A DNA stretch of 64,000 nucleotides from Xanthomonas sp. DAR 80977 (GTDB lineage Bacteria > Pseudomonadota > Gammaproteobacteria > Xanthomonadales > Xanthomonadaceae). The stretch spans positions 3,231,001-3,295,000 of the forward strand of contig NZ_CP162487.1 of NCBI RefSeq assembly GCF_041240605.1, read 5' to 3'. Made by a program: the position numbers and the translations under genes. This document shows positions 52,017-62,811 of this stretch, in pieces. The stretch's first letter is position 1; every line of letters begins with the position of its first letter. Under the pieces are notes generated by a model, which did no database searches, was not told the DNA's origin, and saw nothing but the letters and a program-made list of their open reading frames with translations.

Positions 52017-54980
52017 TTACCAGTTCAGGCCGAACGACAGCTTGAACGTGCGCATCGGCGACGCCAACACCCCGTTCGCGGTGCCGTACGCCGTGTTGAG
52101 GTCGTCGTAGGTACCGGTGTCGGTGTTGTAGTCCGCATAGTTGGTCCAGTTGAACAGGTTGATGACGTCGGCGCGCACGTTGAACTTGATGCCCGCGCCG
52201 GTATCCCATTCCTTGTTCGCCGCCAGGCTGAATTCCTTGTAGCCCAGCGTGGAATCCGGCTTGTACTGGATGATATAGCACTGGTCGTTGCCGGCCAGGC
52301 AGTTGGTGCCGTAGCGCGGGGTCTGGCTGGCCAGCGACAGCTTGCCCGACAGGGTGATGGCGTACGGCAGCTCGTAGATGCCGGTCACCACCAGGCGGTT
52401 CTTCGGGATACCGCCGGCCTCGCGCCAGCCGTAGCCGGCCATCGACGCCTGGTCCAGCGCGTAGTGCTCGCCGTACTGGCGGTTTTCCTTGGCGTCGGAG
52501 AAGGTGTAGGCCACGGTCAGGCCCCAGCCCGATTCCTTGTCGTAGGGCTTGTCCAGCTTCAGCGCCAGCTGGTTGTTGCGCGTTTCCAGGCCGTTGGTGC
52601 CCAGCACGATCGCGCTGTAGCCGTTCGGCGAATCGGTCGGCACGCCGGAGGTGGTGCCCGGCAGGAAGAACGAACCGTCGGCACGGCGGTTGCCGCGCAG
52701 GAACACGAAGCCGTCCTTGCTCACGATCCGGCTCAGGGTCACGTCGGTGTACCAGTCGTTGCCCCACAGGTGCACCATGTTGCGCATGCCCAGGCTGAAC
52801 TGGTCGGAGTACGGCACCTTGATGTTGTTGTCGATCAGGTAGATCTCGCGGCCGCCGCCACCGGTGTTGGCCGAGGCCAGGCCGTCCAGGCCGGCCTGGG
52901 TCGCGTAGCTGTCGTTCCAGGGCAGGCACGGGGCGCCCAGGCAGGCATTGTTGTCGCTGCTGAAGTAGTAGCTGTACGACTTGAAGCTGTTGTTGAGCTG
53001 CTCCAGCGCCAGGTAGTCGAAGATGTTGCGGTCGTAGGCGCGGCCGGCGCCGCCGTAGATCACGTGCGCCTGGTCGCCGAACAGGTCGTAGGAGAAGCCC
53101 AGCCGCGGCTGCCACGCGTCCTTGAACGCCTTGCGGTTGTGGCCGTTGCTGATGTAGTTGGAGATGTCGTAGTTGGCGTTGTCCAGGTTGCTCCAGTTCT
53201 GCAGCGCGCTGGCGACGTCGGCCGGGGTGACGAAGTCGAGGAACGACGGGGTCTTCTCGTAGTCGTAGCGCACGCCGAGGTTCAGCGTCAGGTGCTCGTT
53301 GACCTCCCAGTCGTCCTGCAGGTAGATGCCGTACTGCTTGTTCTTGGACACCACCGAACCGCCGCTGGTATCGCCCCAGCGCACCCGGTACGGCGTGTCG
53401 GTATCGGTCAGGATGTTGTAGTAGTACTGCGGATTGGCCGGATTGATCTGGGTCGAATCCAGTTCGATGTCCTTGTACTTGAAGCCCATCTTGACGGTAT
53501 GGCTGCCGTGCCAGTCCATGCTGTTCAAGGTCAGGTCGTCCTGCAGGGTCCAGCCTTCCTGGCCCTTGTTCTGGTAGCTGCTGCCGGCGCCGGCGGTGAG
53601 GATGGTGGTCTCGTTGCCGGCCTGCGGCACGTACGACAGCACGTAGCCGCTGCCGTTGGTCAGCGGATCCTGGGTCCAGTACGCGCTCTCGTAGCTCAGG
53701 TTGAGGTCGTTGAGGAACGCGGCGCCGGTGTACTGCCAGCGCAGGTTGGCGCGCTTCTCTTCCTGGCCGTTGGTACTCCCGTGCTGATAGGTGGTGGTGT
53801 CGCCGATGTCCGACAGCTCGTCTTCCTTGCGGTACTTGCCGCTCAGTTCGAACAGGCTGTTGTCGCCGATGGTCCAGTCGATCTTGCCGAAATACAGGTC
53901 TTCCTTGAACGGGGTGCTGTAGGTGGCGACCAGCGGCTGCAGTTGGCTAGGCAGCTGATCGACGCGATCGGCATAGATGCCGCCGGGGATCACCGTGTTG
54001 GGCGTGGTGTATTCCTTGGCCTCGTAGGCCACGAAGAAGTGCGCGCGGTCCTGCAGGATCGGGCCGCTGAAGGTCGCGCCGTACTGGGTCTCGGAAAAGT
54101 CGTCGCGCTTGCCGGCCTCGCGTTCCAGCGGGCTCTCGGCGCGCCAGTCGTCGTTGGTGGTGTCCCAGAAGAAACTGCCGTGGAAATCGTTGCCGCCGGA
54201 CTTGGTCGAGGCGACGATCGCCGCGCTGCTGACCTGGTCGAACTCGGCCTTGTAGTTGGAGGTGATGACCTTGTACTCGCCGATCGCCGACTGCGGGAAC
54301 GGATTGCCGCGGCTGGAATCCTGGCCGCTGACGCCGCCGGTCAGCACGTAGTTCTTCTGGCTGATGCCGTCGATGTAGACGTTGGTGCCGTTGGCCGAGG
54401 TCGCGCCGGAGCGCACCGTGGTGTTGCCCTTGGCGTCGCGCTGGAACTGCACGCTCGGCACGCTGTCGGCCAGTTCCAGGAAGTTGCGCGTGGCCTGCGG
54501 CAGCTTCTCGATCTGCACGTTGGAGATATAGGTGGCGTTCTCGGAGGTGCGCGTCTCCACCAGCACCGGCGGCGCGGTGACCTGCACCGCATCGAGCGTG
54601 GTGGCGCCTTCGCCACTGGCGCTGGCGGGCTGCGCGCCGCCGAGGTTCAGCGTCGCGGTCTGGCCGACCTGCACGGTGACGTTCTGGGTGGTGGTCTGGC
54701 CATTGGCGGTCAGGTCGATGCGGTACGAGCCCGGCGGCAGGCCGCCGACCGCATAGCTGCCGTTGCTGACCTGCACGGTGCGCGACAGACCGGTCGCCAG
54801 GTTGGTGGCCGTGACCTGCGCCTGTGCCGCCTGCGCCGAATCCAGCGCGACCTGCCCGCGGATCGTGGCGGCGGTGCTCTGCGCGAACGCGGGCGCAGCG
54901 CTCAGCAGCAGGCAACTGGCCAGCGCACAGGTGAGAAGCTTGCGCGCAGGCCTAGCCGCGGTCTGAGTACGTTGATGCAT
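52017..54980 (-). CDS. TonB-dependent receptor 2 (carbohydrate type, CarboxypepD_reg N-terminus)
   Basis: 987-residue outer-membrane receptor with the same plan as receptor 1. Signal peptide LLTCALASCLLLSAAPAFAQS; STAATIRGQVALDS beta-sandwich; LDAVQVTAPP; plug with GISQKNYVLTGGVSGQDSSR and GEYKVITSNYKAEFDQVSS; barrel ending MRTFKLSFGLNW. The two proteins share long near-identical stretches in the N-terminal, plug and C-terminal regions and differ in the barrel loops, as after tandem duplication. The start at 54980 follows GGAGGG. It lies directly downstream of the LacI-type regulator gene. Confidence 0.93.
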   Translation of the reverse strand: MHQRTQTAARPARKLLTCALASCLLLSAAPAFAQSTAATIRGQVALDSAQAAQAQVTATNLATGLSRTVQVSNGSYAVGGLPPGSYRIDLTANGQTTTQNVTVQVGQTATLNLGGAQPASASGEGATTLDAVQVTAPPVLVETRTSENATYISNVQIEKLPQATRNFLELADSVPSVQFQRDAKGNTTVRSGATSANGTNVYIDGISQKNYVLTGGVSGQDSSRGNPFPQSAIGEYKVITSNYKAEFDQVSSAAIVASTKSGGNDFHGSFFWDTTNDDWRAESPLEREAGKRDDFSETQYGATFSGPILQDRAHFFVAYEAKEYTTPNTVIPGGIYADRVDQLPSQLQPLVATYSTPFKEDLYFGKIDWTIGDNSLFELSGKYRKEDELSDIGDTTTYQHGSTNGQEEKRANLRWQYTGAAFLNDLNLSYESAYWTQDPLTNGSGYVLSYVPQAGNETTILTAGAGSSYQNKGQEGWTLQDDLTLNSMDWHGSHTVKMGFKYKDIELDSTQINPANPQYYYNILTDTDTPYRVRWGDTSGGSVVSKNKQYGIYLQDDWEVNEHLTLNLGVRYDYEKTPSFLDFVTPADVASALQNWSNLDNANYDISNYISNGHNRKAFKDAWQPRLGFSYDLFGDQAHVIYGGAGRAYDRNIFDYLALEQLNNSFKSYSYYFSSDNNACLGAPCLPWNDSYATQAGLDGLASANTGGGGREIYLIDNNIKVPYSDQFSLGMRNMVHLWGNDWYTDVTLSRIVSKDGFVFLRGNRRADGSFFLPGTTSGVPTDSPNGYSAIVLGTNGLETRNNQLALKLDKPYDKESGWGLTVAYTFSDAKENRQYGEHYALDQASMAGYGWREAGGIPKNRLVVTGIYELPYAITLSGKLSLASQTPRYGTNCLAGNDQCYIIQYKPDSTLGYKEFSLAANKEWDTGAGIKFNVRADVINLFNWTNYADYNTDTGTYDDLNTAYGTANGVLASPMRTFKLSFGLNW

Positions 54981-55097
54981 GAAAACCCTCCAGGTTGGTT
55001 CTTAGTTGTTGTAGCGACTGCGTAAACAAGGAAAAAAGTGCAGCAAGTGCAGCGTCGAAAACGGCATGCGACAGCGGCGACGGCGAGGTGGCTCCTC

Positions 55098-56114
55098 CTA
55101 TTTCTTCATGACATTGCGGCTGGAATCGCGCACGACGAGCAGCGGCGTCAGCGTCTGCCGAAGCCCCGCGTCGTTCCCGGGTTGATCGATCAACTGCAGC
55201 AGGCGCCGCATCGCCTGCTCGCCGAGGCCGGCGATACTCACCTGCATGGTGGTGAGAGAGGGGTGAACGAAGCGCGCCAGCGGGATGTCGTCGAAGCCGG
55301 CCAGGGCGATGTCGTCGGGCACGCGCACGCCGGCCTGCGCGAACGCGTACAGGCAGCCGAGCGCGGTCATGTCGTTGGCGGCGAACACCGCGTCGGGCAG
55401 CGGGCCGGCCTGCAGCATCGCCTGCCCCGCGCGATGCCCCGAGGCTTCGTCGAACTGCCCGGGAAACTCCTGTCCGGCCGCGCCCGGGTGCGCGGCGATG
55501 GCGTCGCGGAAGCCGCGCAGGCGTTCGCGCGCATCGAAGTTCAGTTCCGGGCCGCCGACGAAGGCGATGCGGCGATGGCCCATCGCCAGCAGGTGCTCGG
55601 TCATCGCCACCGCGCCGGCATGGTCGTCGATGCTCAGCACCGGATACTCGGCGCCCGGCAGGTAGGTGTTGATCAGCACCGTCGGCAGCGCCTGCGGCAG
55701 GTTGTCGGTGAGGAAGCCGGGACGCTCGGCGTACGGCGACAGCACCAGCAGGCCGTCCACGCGCCCGCGCATCGCGCGCAGCGCGCGGCCCTGCTCTTCC
55801 GGATCGCCGTGGTAGCTGGACACCAGCAGGTGCTGGCGGCGCGCGCGCGCGGCGCCGTCGATGCCGCGGATCAGCTCGGAGAAGAATTCGCCGTACAGGT
55901 CCGGCAGCACCACGCCCAGGGTCTGGGTGCGGCGGCTGCTGAGGCTGCGCGCGGCCGCGTGCGGGCTGTAGCGCAGCCGCTCGGCCACCTCCAGCACCAG
56001 CTTGCGCACCGGCTCGGCGACGTTCTCGTGGCCGTTGAGCGCACGCGACACCGTGGCCACGGATACCCGCGCCTCGCGTGCGACATCTTTGATGGTGACC
56101 GCGCTCTTCGCCAT
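55098..56114 (-). CDS. LacI-family transcriptional regulator
   Basis: 338-residue sugar-responsive repressor. Residues 6-50 are the LacI helix-turn-helix and hinge (VTIKDVAREARVSVATVSRA; YSPHAAARSLSSRRT); the rest is a periplasmic-binding-like ligand domain (GVVLPDLYGEFFSELIRGID, VFAANDMTALGCLYA, IALAGFDDIPLARFVHPSLTT). ATG 56114 has GGAGGG 7 bases upstream; the frame to 56225 adds no domain and would cover operator C. It is the first gene of the locus and probably autoregulated through site C at 56160. The likely inducer is an oligosaccharide or glucose derivative imported by the locus. Confidence 0.94.
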   Translation of the reverse strand: MAKSAVTIKDVAREARVSVATVSRALNGHENVAEPVRKLVLEVAERLRYSPHAAARSLSSRRTQTLGVVLPDLYGEFFSELIRGIDGAARARRQHLLVSSYHGDPEEQGRALRAMRGRVDGLLVLSPYAERPGFLTDNLPQALPTVLINTYLPGAEYPVLSIDDHAGAVAMTEHLLAMGHRRIAFVGGPELNFDARERLRGFRDAIAAHPGAAGQEFPGQFDEASGHRAGQAMLQAGPLPDAVFAANDMTALGCLYAFAQAGVRVPDDIALAGFDDIPLARFVHPSLTTMQVSIAGLGEQAMRRLLQLIDQPGNDAGLRQTLTPLLVVRDSSRNVMKK

Positions 56115-56159
56115 CGTGCCGCCCTCCGCGGCCGAGACTATTGAGAAACTGGCGCGGAC

Positions 56160-56173
56160 TGTAATCGTTTTCA
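56160..56173. promoter_or_regulatory. LacI-type operator, site C
   Basis: TGTAATCGTTTTCA fits TGNAANCGNTTNCA. It lies 46 bases upstream of the LacI-type start, the classic position for autorepression, and identifies this pattern as the likely target of this regulator. Confidence 0.8.
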
Positions 56174-56362
56174 GGGCGAGGCAGAAGCCTTTTGTTATTT
56201 TTTCAATAAAACACTTTAAATTCAATCACTTGATCGAATGCGAAATCGCCGGAATCATGCCGCGACGCAACATAATTGCCATGCAGATTCCGGCTTTTTC
56301 GCCCGCCGCGGCGCCTGCGCGGCGACGCCCGCAGCGCCTGCGCCGCTGTGCGGGTGCCGCGC

Positions 56363-56662
56363 TCAGCCGGCGTCGCGCGGCGTCTCGGCCTGGATCGACA
56401 GCGCATGGATGTCGCTCTGCATCATCGCCCCGAGCGCGGCGTAGACCGCGCGGTGCCGGGCCAGCGGCGCCATGCCGGCGAAGGCGGCGCTGACGATGCG
56501 GACATTGAAATGGCCGCGCCCGTCGCGCGCGCCGGCATGGCCGGCATGGCGGTGGCTGTCGTCCTCGACCTGCAGCGCGTGCGGCGCGAACGCGGCCTGC
56601 AGCGCGGCACGGATGCGCTCGACCCGGCTCGCGGCGGTCTCGCTCACGGCAGGCCCGCTCAC
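56363..56662 (-). CDS. BolA-family protein
   Basis: 99-residue BolA/IbaG-like protein, a class that partners monothiol glutaredoxins in iron handling or acts as a DNA-binding stress regulator. The core [15 protein letters not shown]...[17 protein letters not shown]...[28 protein letters not shown] shows the class II KH-like fold and conserved histidines, and [11 protein letters not shown] ends it. GTG 56662 overlaps the yciI stop (GTGA); GTG 56647 (VSETAAS) is an alternative 5 codons in. Confidence 0.88.
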   Translation of the reverse strand: MSGPAVSETAASRVERIRAALQAAFAPHALQVEDDSHRHAGHAGARDGRGHFNVRIVSAAFAGMAPLARHRAVYAALGAMMQSDIHALSIQAETPRDAG

Positions 56663-56958
56663 GGCAGGGTCTTCCGAAACGGCCGCACCTCGACCCGCGC
56701 ATACACCCCCGCGGCCACGTACGGATCGGCCTGCGCCCAGGCCTGGGCCTGCGCCAGCGCGTCGAACGCGGCCACCACCAGGCTGCCGCTGAAACCGGCC
56801 GGACCCGGATCCTCGGCGTCGATCGCCGGGCACGGGCCGGCCAGCAGCAGGCGCCCCTCCTCCTGCAACGCCACCAGCCGGGCCAGGTGCGCCGGCCGCG
56901 CCGCCGCCCGCCGCGGCAACGCATCGGCGCCGTCGTATCCCTCGATCACGTACCACAT
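56659..56958 (-). CDS. yciI: YciI-like protein
   Basis: 99-residue small protein of the YciI/YCII superfamily, with [14 protein letters not shown]-x-HL-x-RL near residues 25-32, the central [25 protein letters not shown] and a final [10 protein letters not shown]. The histidine-aspartate pair seen in the family is present. Enzymatic role in the family is poorly defined. ATG 56958 starts directly at the fold, with AGGTGG upstream; a longer frame to 56997 adds a basic lead without likeness. Coupled to the bolA-like gene. Confidence 0.85.
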   Translation of the reverse strand: MWYVIEGYDGADALPRRAAARPAHLARLVALQEEGRLLLAGPCPAIDAEDPGPAGFSGSLVVAAFDALAQAQAWAQADPYVAAGVYARVEVRPFRKTLP

Positions 56959-57320
56959 CCCGCCACCTGCCCTTCGCTTCGCATATGAACCCCGCACAAT
57001 TCTAGCGCCACGGCGCTGGACACCGACCCGGCTGGCGCATTACCCTTGGTTCCATTGCACGCGGCCGGATGCAGCGGCCCGTCGGTGATTGGCGCCCCAG
57101 CCCCTTCCGACGACCGATTCGCTGCCTGACACCGCCCGCGCAGACGTCCTCCTCAAGCTGTCCCGTCGCCGCGACTCGTGCGGCGTACGCCTTGTGTCCT
57201 GTCGAAGTGCGGATCGCGTTGCGGGGATGGCCCGACGTGAACCGCAGTCCTGCAGGCAGGGAGCCGAGCCGGATCGCCCCTGCCCGGCCCTTCGCTACCG
57301 CAACACCTGATGTCCAACCG
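56959..57320. other. 362-base divergent gap, yciI versus scpA
   Basis: No gene is supported. The scpA frame stays open through much of it, but codons upstream of 57321 give no ScpA likeness. It should hold promoters in both directions. Confidence 0.5.
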
Positions 57321-58259
57321 ATGACCTCCGAACTCGCGCTCGACGCGAACCCGCCAATCCAGTCGACCGCGCCACAGCAGCAGGAAATGCCGCTGGCGGT
57401 GGTGCATGGGCAACCGGTGCTGCAGATCCCGCAGGACCTGTACATCCCGCCGGATGCGCTGGAAGTGATCCTGGATGCGTTCGAAGGCCCGCTCGACCTG
57501 CTGCTGTACCTGATCCGCCGGCAGAACCTGGACATCCTGGACATCCCCGTCGCCGAGATCACCCGGCAGTACGTGGACTACATCAACGTGATGCAGGAGC
57601 TGCGCTTCGAACTGGCGGCCGAATACCTGGTGATGGCCGCGATCCTGGCCGAGATCAAGTCGCGGATGCTGCTGCCGCGGCCGCCGGCGCAGGAAGGCGA
57701 GGAAGCCGACCCGCGCGCCGAGCTGGTACGCCGCTTGCAGGAGTACGAGCGCTTCAAGCAGGCCGCCGAGGACATCGACGCGCTGCCGCGGCAGGACCGC
57801 GACACCACGCCGGTGCAGGCGCACGTGCCGGACCGCGCCGCGGTGAAGCTGCCGCCGCCGGTGGAACTGAAGGAGATGTTGCTGGCGCTGTACGACGTGC
57901 TCAAGCGCGCCGAACTGTTCAGCGGCCACGCGATCAAGCGCGAGGCGCTGAGCGTGCGGCAGCGGATGGGCGATGTGCTGAGCCGCCTGGACGACGGCCG
58001 GTTCTACCGGTTCGAGTCGCTGTTCAACGCCGAGGAAGGCAAGCTCGGCGTGCTGGTCACCTTCCTGGCCTTGCTGGAACTGGCCAAGGAACAGCTGCTG
58101 GACATCGTCCAGGAGCCGATGGAGCACGTCGTGCGCAATGGCGAACGGCTGCCGCTGGCGCCGATCTACGTCAAGTCGCTGGCGCTGGGCAACACCAACG
58201 AACCGCTGCAGTTCAACAGCGAGTTCGACGATACCGACGCCGCCAACGACCCTACCTGA
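57321..58259 (+). CDS. scpA: segregation and condensation protein A
   Basis: Kleisin subunit that bridges the SMC heads and ScpB in chromosome condensation. The 312-residue protein carries the family signature FEGPLDLLLYLIRRQNLDILDIPVAEITRQYV and AAEYLVMAAILAEIKSRMLLP, and ends in a winged-helix region (FLALLELAKEQLLDI). The N-terminal about 45 residues precede the usual domain and are variable. ATG 57321 is the first supported start. scpB follows after 22 bases. Confidence 0.94.
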   Translation: MTSELALDANPPIQSTAPQQQEMPLAVVHGQPVLQIPQDLYIPPDALEVILDAFEGPLDLLLYLIRRQNLDILDIPVAEITRQYVDYINVMQELRFELAAEYLVMAAILAEIKSRMLLPRPPAQEGEEADPRAELVRRLQEYERFKQAAEDIDALPRQDRDTTPVQAHVPDRAAVKLPPPVELKEMLLALYDVLKRAELFSGHAIKREALSVRQRMGDVLSRLDDGRFYRFESLFNAEEGKLGVLVTFLALLELAKEQLLDIVQEPMEHVVRNGERLPLAPIYVKSLALGNTNEPLQFNSEFDDTDAANDPT

Positions 58260-58281
58260 GTCCACGAAGACCCACCCACGC

Positions 58282-59290
<1,009 letters not shown>

Positions 59291-59298
<8 letters not shown>

Positions 59299-60850
59299 CA
59301 CCTCCCGCAAGCTGTCGTTGAACAAGCTCTCGCTCAAGCGCGATGCCGCCGGCGAGCAGCCGAAACTGGAAGAACGCCTGCACAAGGTGCTGGCACAGGC
59401 CGGCCTGGGATCGCGCCGCGCGCTGGAGCAGCGCATCGCCGACGGCCTGGTCAAGGTCAACGGCGAGGTCGCGCAGACCGGCATGTCGGTCAAGAGCGGC
59501 GACAGGATCGAGCTGGACGGCCGCAGCTTCGTCGCCAGCGCGCTGACCGAGCCGGCGCGCGTGCTGATCTACAACAAGCCCGAAGGCGAAGTGACCACGC
59601 GCGAGGATCCCGAAGGCCGCCCGACCATCTTCGAGGCGCTGCCGGCGCTGAAGGGCGCACGCTGGATCGCGATCGGCCGCCTGGACATCAACACCACCGG
59701 CCTGCTGCTGCTGACCACCGATGGCGAGATGGCCAACGCGATGATGCATCCGTCCTACGAGATCGAGCGCGAGTACGTGGTGCGCGTGCGCGCCCCGGAA
59801 GGCGAGGACAAGGTGCCCGACAGCATGGTCGAGCGCCTCTCGCGCGGCGTGCTGCTGGAGGACGGCGGCGCCAAGTTCGACGAGATCGAACGCATCGGCG
59901 GCACCGATTCGCACGACTGGTTCCGCGTGGTGGTCAAGGAAGGCCGCAACCGCGAAGTGCGCCGGCTGTGGGAATCGCAGGGCTGCCAGGTCAGCCGCCT
60001 CAAGCGCACCCGCTACGGCAAGGTGGGCCTGCCGCGCGAACTGCTGCGCGGGCAGTCGCTGGAACTGGCGCAGGACAAGGTCGAGGCGCTGCGCGCCGAG
60101 CTGAAGCTGGAAGAAGGCACGCCGTCGGCGCTGACCCTGCAGCCGGTGATCGGCCAGCGCAAGGCGGCCAAGGCCACCGTGCAGGTCGGCCGCGGCGGCA
60201 ACGCCTACGTCAACGGCCACAACGTCGCCGACGAAGGCCGCGAGCTGCGCCGCTTCGACAACTTCCGCGAGGACCGCGGCCGCGGCCGCGGCGGCAAGAA
60301 GCCGCACGGCGGGCTGACCGTCAGCGGCGAGATGGCGGCCAAGCAGGCGCAGAAGCCGTTCAAGCAGCGCAGCCCGAAGGGCCCCAAGCCGCTGCCGGAC
60401 GGCAACCCCGCCGCGTTCCGCACCTGGTACGTGCCCGATGGCGTCAGCACCGGCCCGACCGGCCACCGCAATGCCGGCCCCGCCTCGCGGGGCGGCCCGG
60501 GCCAGGGTCAGGGCCGCCCCTACGGCAAGCCGCGCCCCGCCGGCGCCGGTGCCGGCCAGGGCGCAGGCCAGGGCCGCGGCCAGGGTCAGGGACAAGGCCA
60601 GCGCAAGGCGCATCCGTACGGGCATCCGGGCAATGCGCCGAGCTTCCCGTCCGACCACGCCAACCCCGGTTTCAGCCCCTACGGCGCCGCGCCGCGCTCG
60701 GCGCGTCCGGCCGGCCCGCGCGCCGACGGGCAGAAGCGCGGTCCGGGCGGCCCGGGCGGTCGCCCGGCCGGCAATCGCCCCGGCGGCGGGCGTCCGGGTG
60801 GCGGCGGCCGCCCCGGCGGCGGCAACCGCGGCCCGCGCGGCGGCGGCTGA
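59291..60850 (+). CDS. rluB: 23S rRNA pseudouridine synthase RluB-type, Gly/Arg-rich tail
   Basis: Isomerises a uridine in 23S rRNA (position 2605 in E. coli RluB). The 519-residue protein has an S4 RNA-binding domain (about 25-75; ERLHKVLAQAGLGSRRALEQRI) and an RsuA-family catalytic domain with the aspartate motif IGRLDINTTGLLLLTTDG and EGRNREVRRLWESQG. The last about 200 residues are rich in Gly, Arg, Lys, Gln and Pro with repeated GQGQGRP/RPGGG elements, an RNA-binding-like disordered tail. The ATG overlaps the end of scpB by 8 bases. An intrinsic terminator follows at 60896. Confidence 0.94.
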
Positions 60851-60895
60851 GCGCGATGCGGCCGGCACCTCGGTGCCGGTCGCGCAACCGAGACG

Positions 60896-60920
60896 AAGGG
60901 CGCCTGCGGGCGCCCTTTTT
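60896..60920 (+). terminator. intrinsic terminator after rluB
   Basis: GGGCGCC and GGCGCCC form a stem around a 4-base loop, with AA before and five T after, 46 bases past the rluB stop on the plus strand. Confidence 0.85.
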
Positions 60921-61219
60921 GCTGATGCAGCTGTGGCAGGCGGCAGGTGCTGGACACGCGGTGGCTGCCGACGACGCCAGCGTGACGTGCGGCGATGCCG
61001 ATCGAGGCGATGCACGCCGGAGCGGCAATGCATCAGGCGGGCGATCAGGCGGCCACAGCGTCGCTGCGCCGATCGCTCACCGCAATGCGCCAGCGAAATG
61101 CGCGCGCAGATTCAGCGCGTCGGCCATCGCCGAGCCGCCCGCAGCGTCCAGGCCATCGGCCTCGAGGATCGCGATGGCGGCCGGTACCGACGAAGCGCGC
61201 CATGCTCCGGCCCTGCCGG
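60921..61219. other. 299-base gap with no supported gene
   Basis: Lies between the rluB terminator and the stop of the minus-strand exported protein. Open frames on both strands show no ribosome site or family likeness. Confidence 0.5.
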
Positions 61220-61846
61220 CTACGGCGTGCCCGCCCGGCATTGCTGGCTGTACGCCACCGCGTAGGATTTTTCCATGCAGCGCGCCAGCCCTTCGACCAC
61301 GTCGGCATTCGGCGGCCAGCGCATCTTCAGCATCTGCCCATCCTGCATCGGCAGTTCGATGAAACCGTCCTTCAACGGCGGCAGCTCCGGCGACGGCGGC
61401 ACCGCCTGCAGCGCCTGCTGCGCCGCGGCCAGCCCCTTCCTGTCGTGGGCGAGGAAGGCCATCGTCGCATCCACGTAAGGATTCCAGCCGGCGGGATCCT
61501 GCTGCGCGGGCTTCTTGGACGCCTGCATCAGCGCCATCGCGGCCGGGTAATCGCCGGCGAACGCACGCAGTTGCCCCTCGTGCCAGTAGAGAATGCTGGC
61601 GTCGCCGGGATGCGCCTTCCGGTAGTCGCGGATCAGGTCGGCGGCGGCCACCTCGCAACCCGGACGCGCCGCGACGGCGCGCCAACCGCCGCCGCCATTG
61701 CCCACGTCCTGATCGAAGTGTTGCTGGTCCAGCGCCAGCAGCGTCGGCCTGTCGATCTCGCACGCCGGCGCGCTCGGCTCGGCGGCCGTTGCGCCGCGCA
61801 TCCACAAGGACGTCATGAGTGCAGCAGCGAATACGATTCTGCGCAT
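61220..61846 (-). CDS. exported protein of unknown function
   Basis: 208-residue protein with a signal peptide (RRIVFAAALMTSLWMRGATAAEP). The mature part has four cysteines (CEIDRP, PGCEVAAA, LARCMEKS, SQQCRAGTP), which could form disulphides in the periplasm. It also has helical pairs (DASILYWHEGQLRAFAGDYPAAMALMQAS) that resemble a tetratricopeptide-like hairpin. A strong GGGAGGAG precedes ATG 61846. I recognise no named family. It stands alone, divergent from the lipoprotein gene at 62037. Confidence 0.8.
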   Translation of the reverse strand: MRRIVFAAALMTSLWMRGATAAEPSAPACEIDRPTLLALDQQHFDQDVGNGGGGWRAVAARPGCEVAAADLIRDYRKAHPGDASILYWHEGQLRAFAGDYPAAMALMQASKKPAQQDPAGWNPYVDATMAFLAHDRKGLAAAQQALQAVPPSPELPPLKDGFIELPMQDGQMLKMRWPPNADVVEGLARCMEKSYAVAYSQQCRAGTP

Positions 61847-62036
61847 CGAATTGCTCCTCCCAGCTCCACCTTGGTCCCGTGCCGGAATCCGCGTCGCGAC
61901 GCGCGCGCGTCTGCGCCGTTTCCGCCCGACCGACCGCACTCTCCACGACACCGATGCGCAACGCGCGCCAAGCCGATATCCTAGCCGCCCTTGCGGCCGA
62001 CTTCCCCGGCCGCGCCTCTACCGATCAGGATAATCC

Positions 62037-62729
62037 ATGTCACGGAAGATGCTGCTGCCCCTGTTGATCGCCGCCGTGCTGAGCCTCGGCGCCTGCAAGA
62101 AGGTGCAGGAAGAAGTCGCCGCCGCGCAGAACCCCTACCCCAAGAGTTCGCCGCTGCACGCGCCGTTCGACCGCATGCTGCGCAAGCTGGTCAACGACCC
62201 GCGCTATGTGGCGCTGCTCAAGCAGGGCGACAAGGCGAAGGCGCAGCAGGCCGGCTTCGAACTGGCGCAGAAGGGCATCGCCCGCCTGGACCACGCCACC
62301 CTGGAACAGCGCCTGGAGATCCTCGCCGCGGTCAGCGAGAAGGTGGACGTGCCCAAGTGCGCGCTGCTGGCCCGCGGCGGCAACCCGAACGATGCGCAGG
62401 CGATGAGCGCGGCGATGCTGCAGGGGCTGGAGACGCTGCCGCCGGCGCAGATCGATCAATGGTTCGACGTGTCGCTCAAGGCCACCGATGCGCAGCTGAG
62501 CAATACGCCGCCGCAGACGGTGGCGCCGGCCGATGTCGAAGCGGCGATGACCAGCCTGATCACCGCCCTGCCCTCCGACCAGCAGCAGCGCCTGGTGAAG
62601 GTGCTGCCGCAGATGGCGCAGGCCAGCGACGAGGACGCGTGCTGGGCGGCACGTACGCTGTACAGGCAGGCCCTGGCCACCAGGGAACCGGTGCGCGGCC
62701 AGCTGGCCTGGGTGTTCGCCCAGCAGTAA
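62037..62729 (+). CDS. putative lipoprotein of unknown function
   Basis: 230-residue protein with a clear lipoprotein signal ending in LSLGACKK; the residues after Cys20 are Lys-Lys, so an outer-membrane destination is possible under the +2 rule. The mature part is helical and soluble, with no recognised domain, and conserved-looking elements LRKLVNDPRYVALLKQGDKAKA and ALPSDQQQRLVKVLPQMA. AGGA lies 7 bases before ATG 62037. Divergent from the exported protein at 61220. Confidence 0.82.
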   Translation: MSRKMLLPLLIAAVLSLGACKKVQEEVAAAQNPYPKSSPLHAPFDRMLRKLVNDPRYVALLKQGDKAKAQQAGFELAQKGIARLDHATLEQRLEILAAVSEKVDVPKCALLARGGNPNDAQAMSAAMLQGLETLPPAQIDQWFDVSLKATDAQLSNTPPQTVAPADVEAAMTSLITALPSDQQQRLVKVLPQMAQASDEDACWAARTLYRQALATREPVRGQLAWVFAQQ

Positions 62730-62811
62730 GCCGGGCTGTCGGCGCTGCGGCCTTCTTCGCGAAGACCGCGGCGCCTCGGCGCCGTCGCGATCGCGGACGG
62801 CGCCGCGCGGC

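Noticed and set aside
48926..52045. 1039-codon plus-strand open frame
   Set aside because: Antisense to receptor 1 and crosses the perfect palindrome; no family likeness.
61077..61961. Second exported protein in another minus frame
   Set aside because: Overlaps the 61220-61846 gene, which alone has a good ribosome site and signal peptide.
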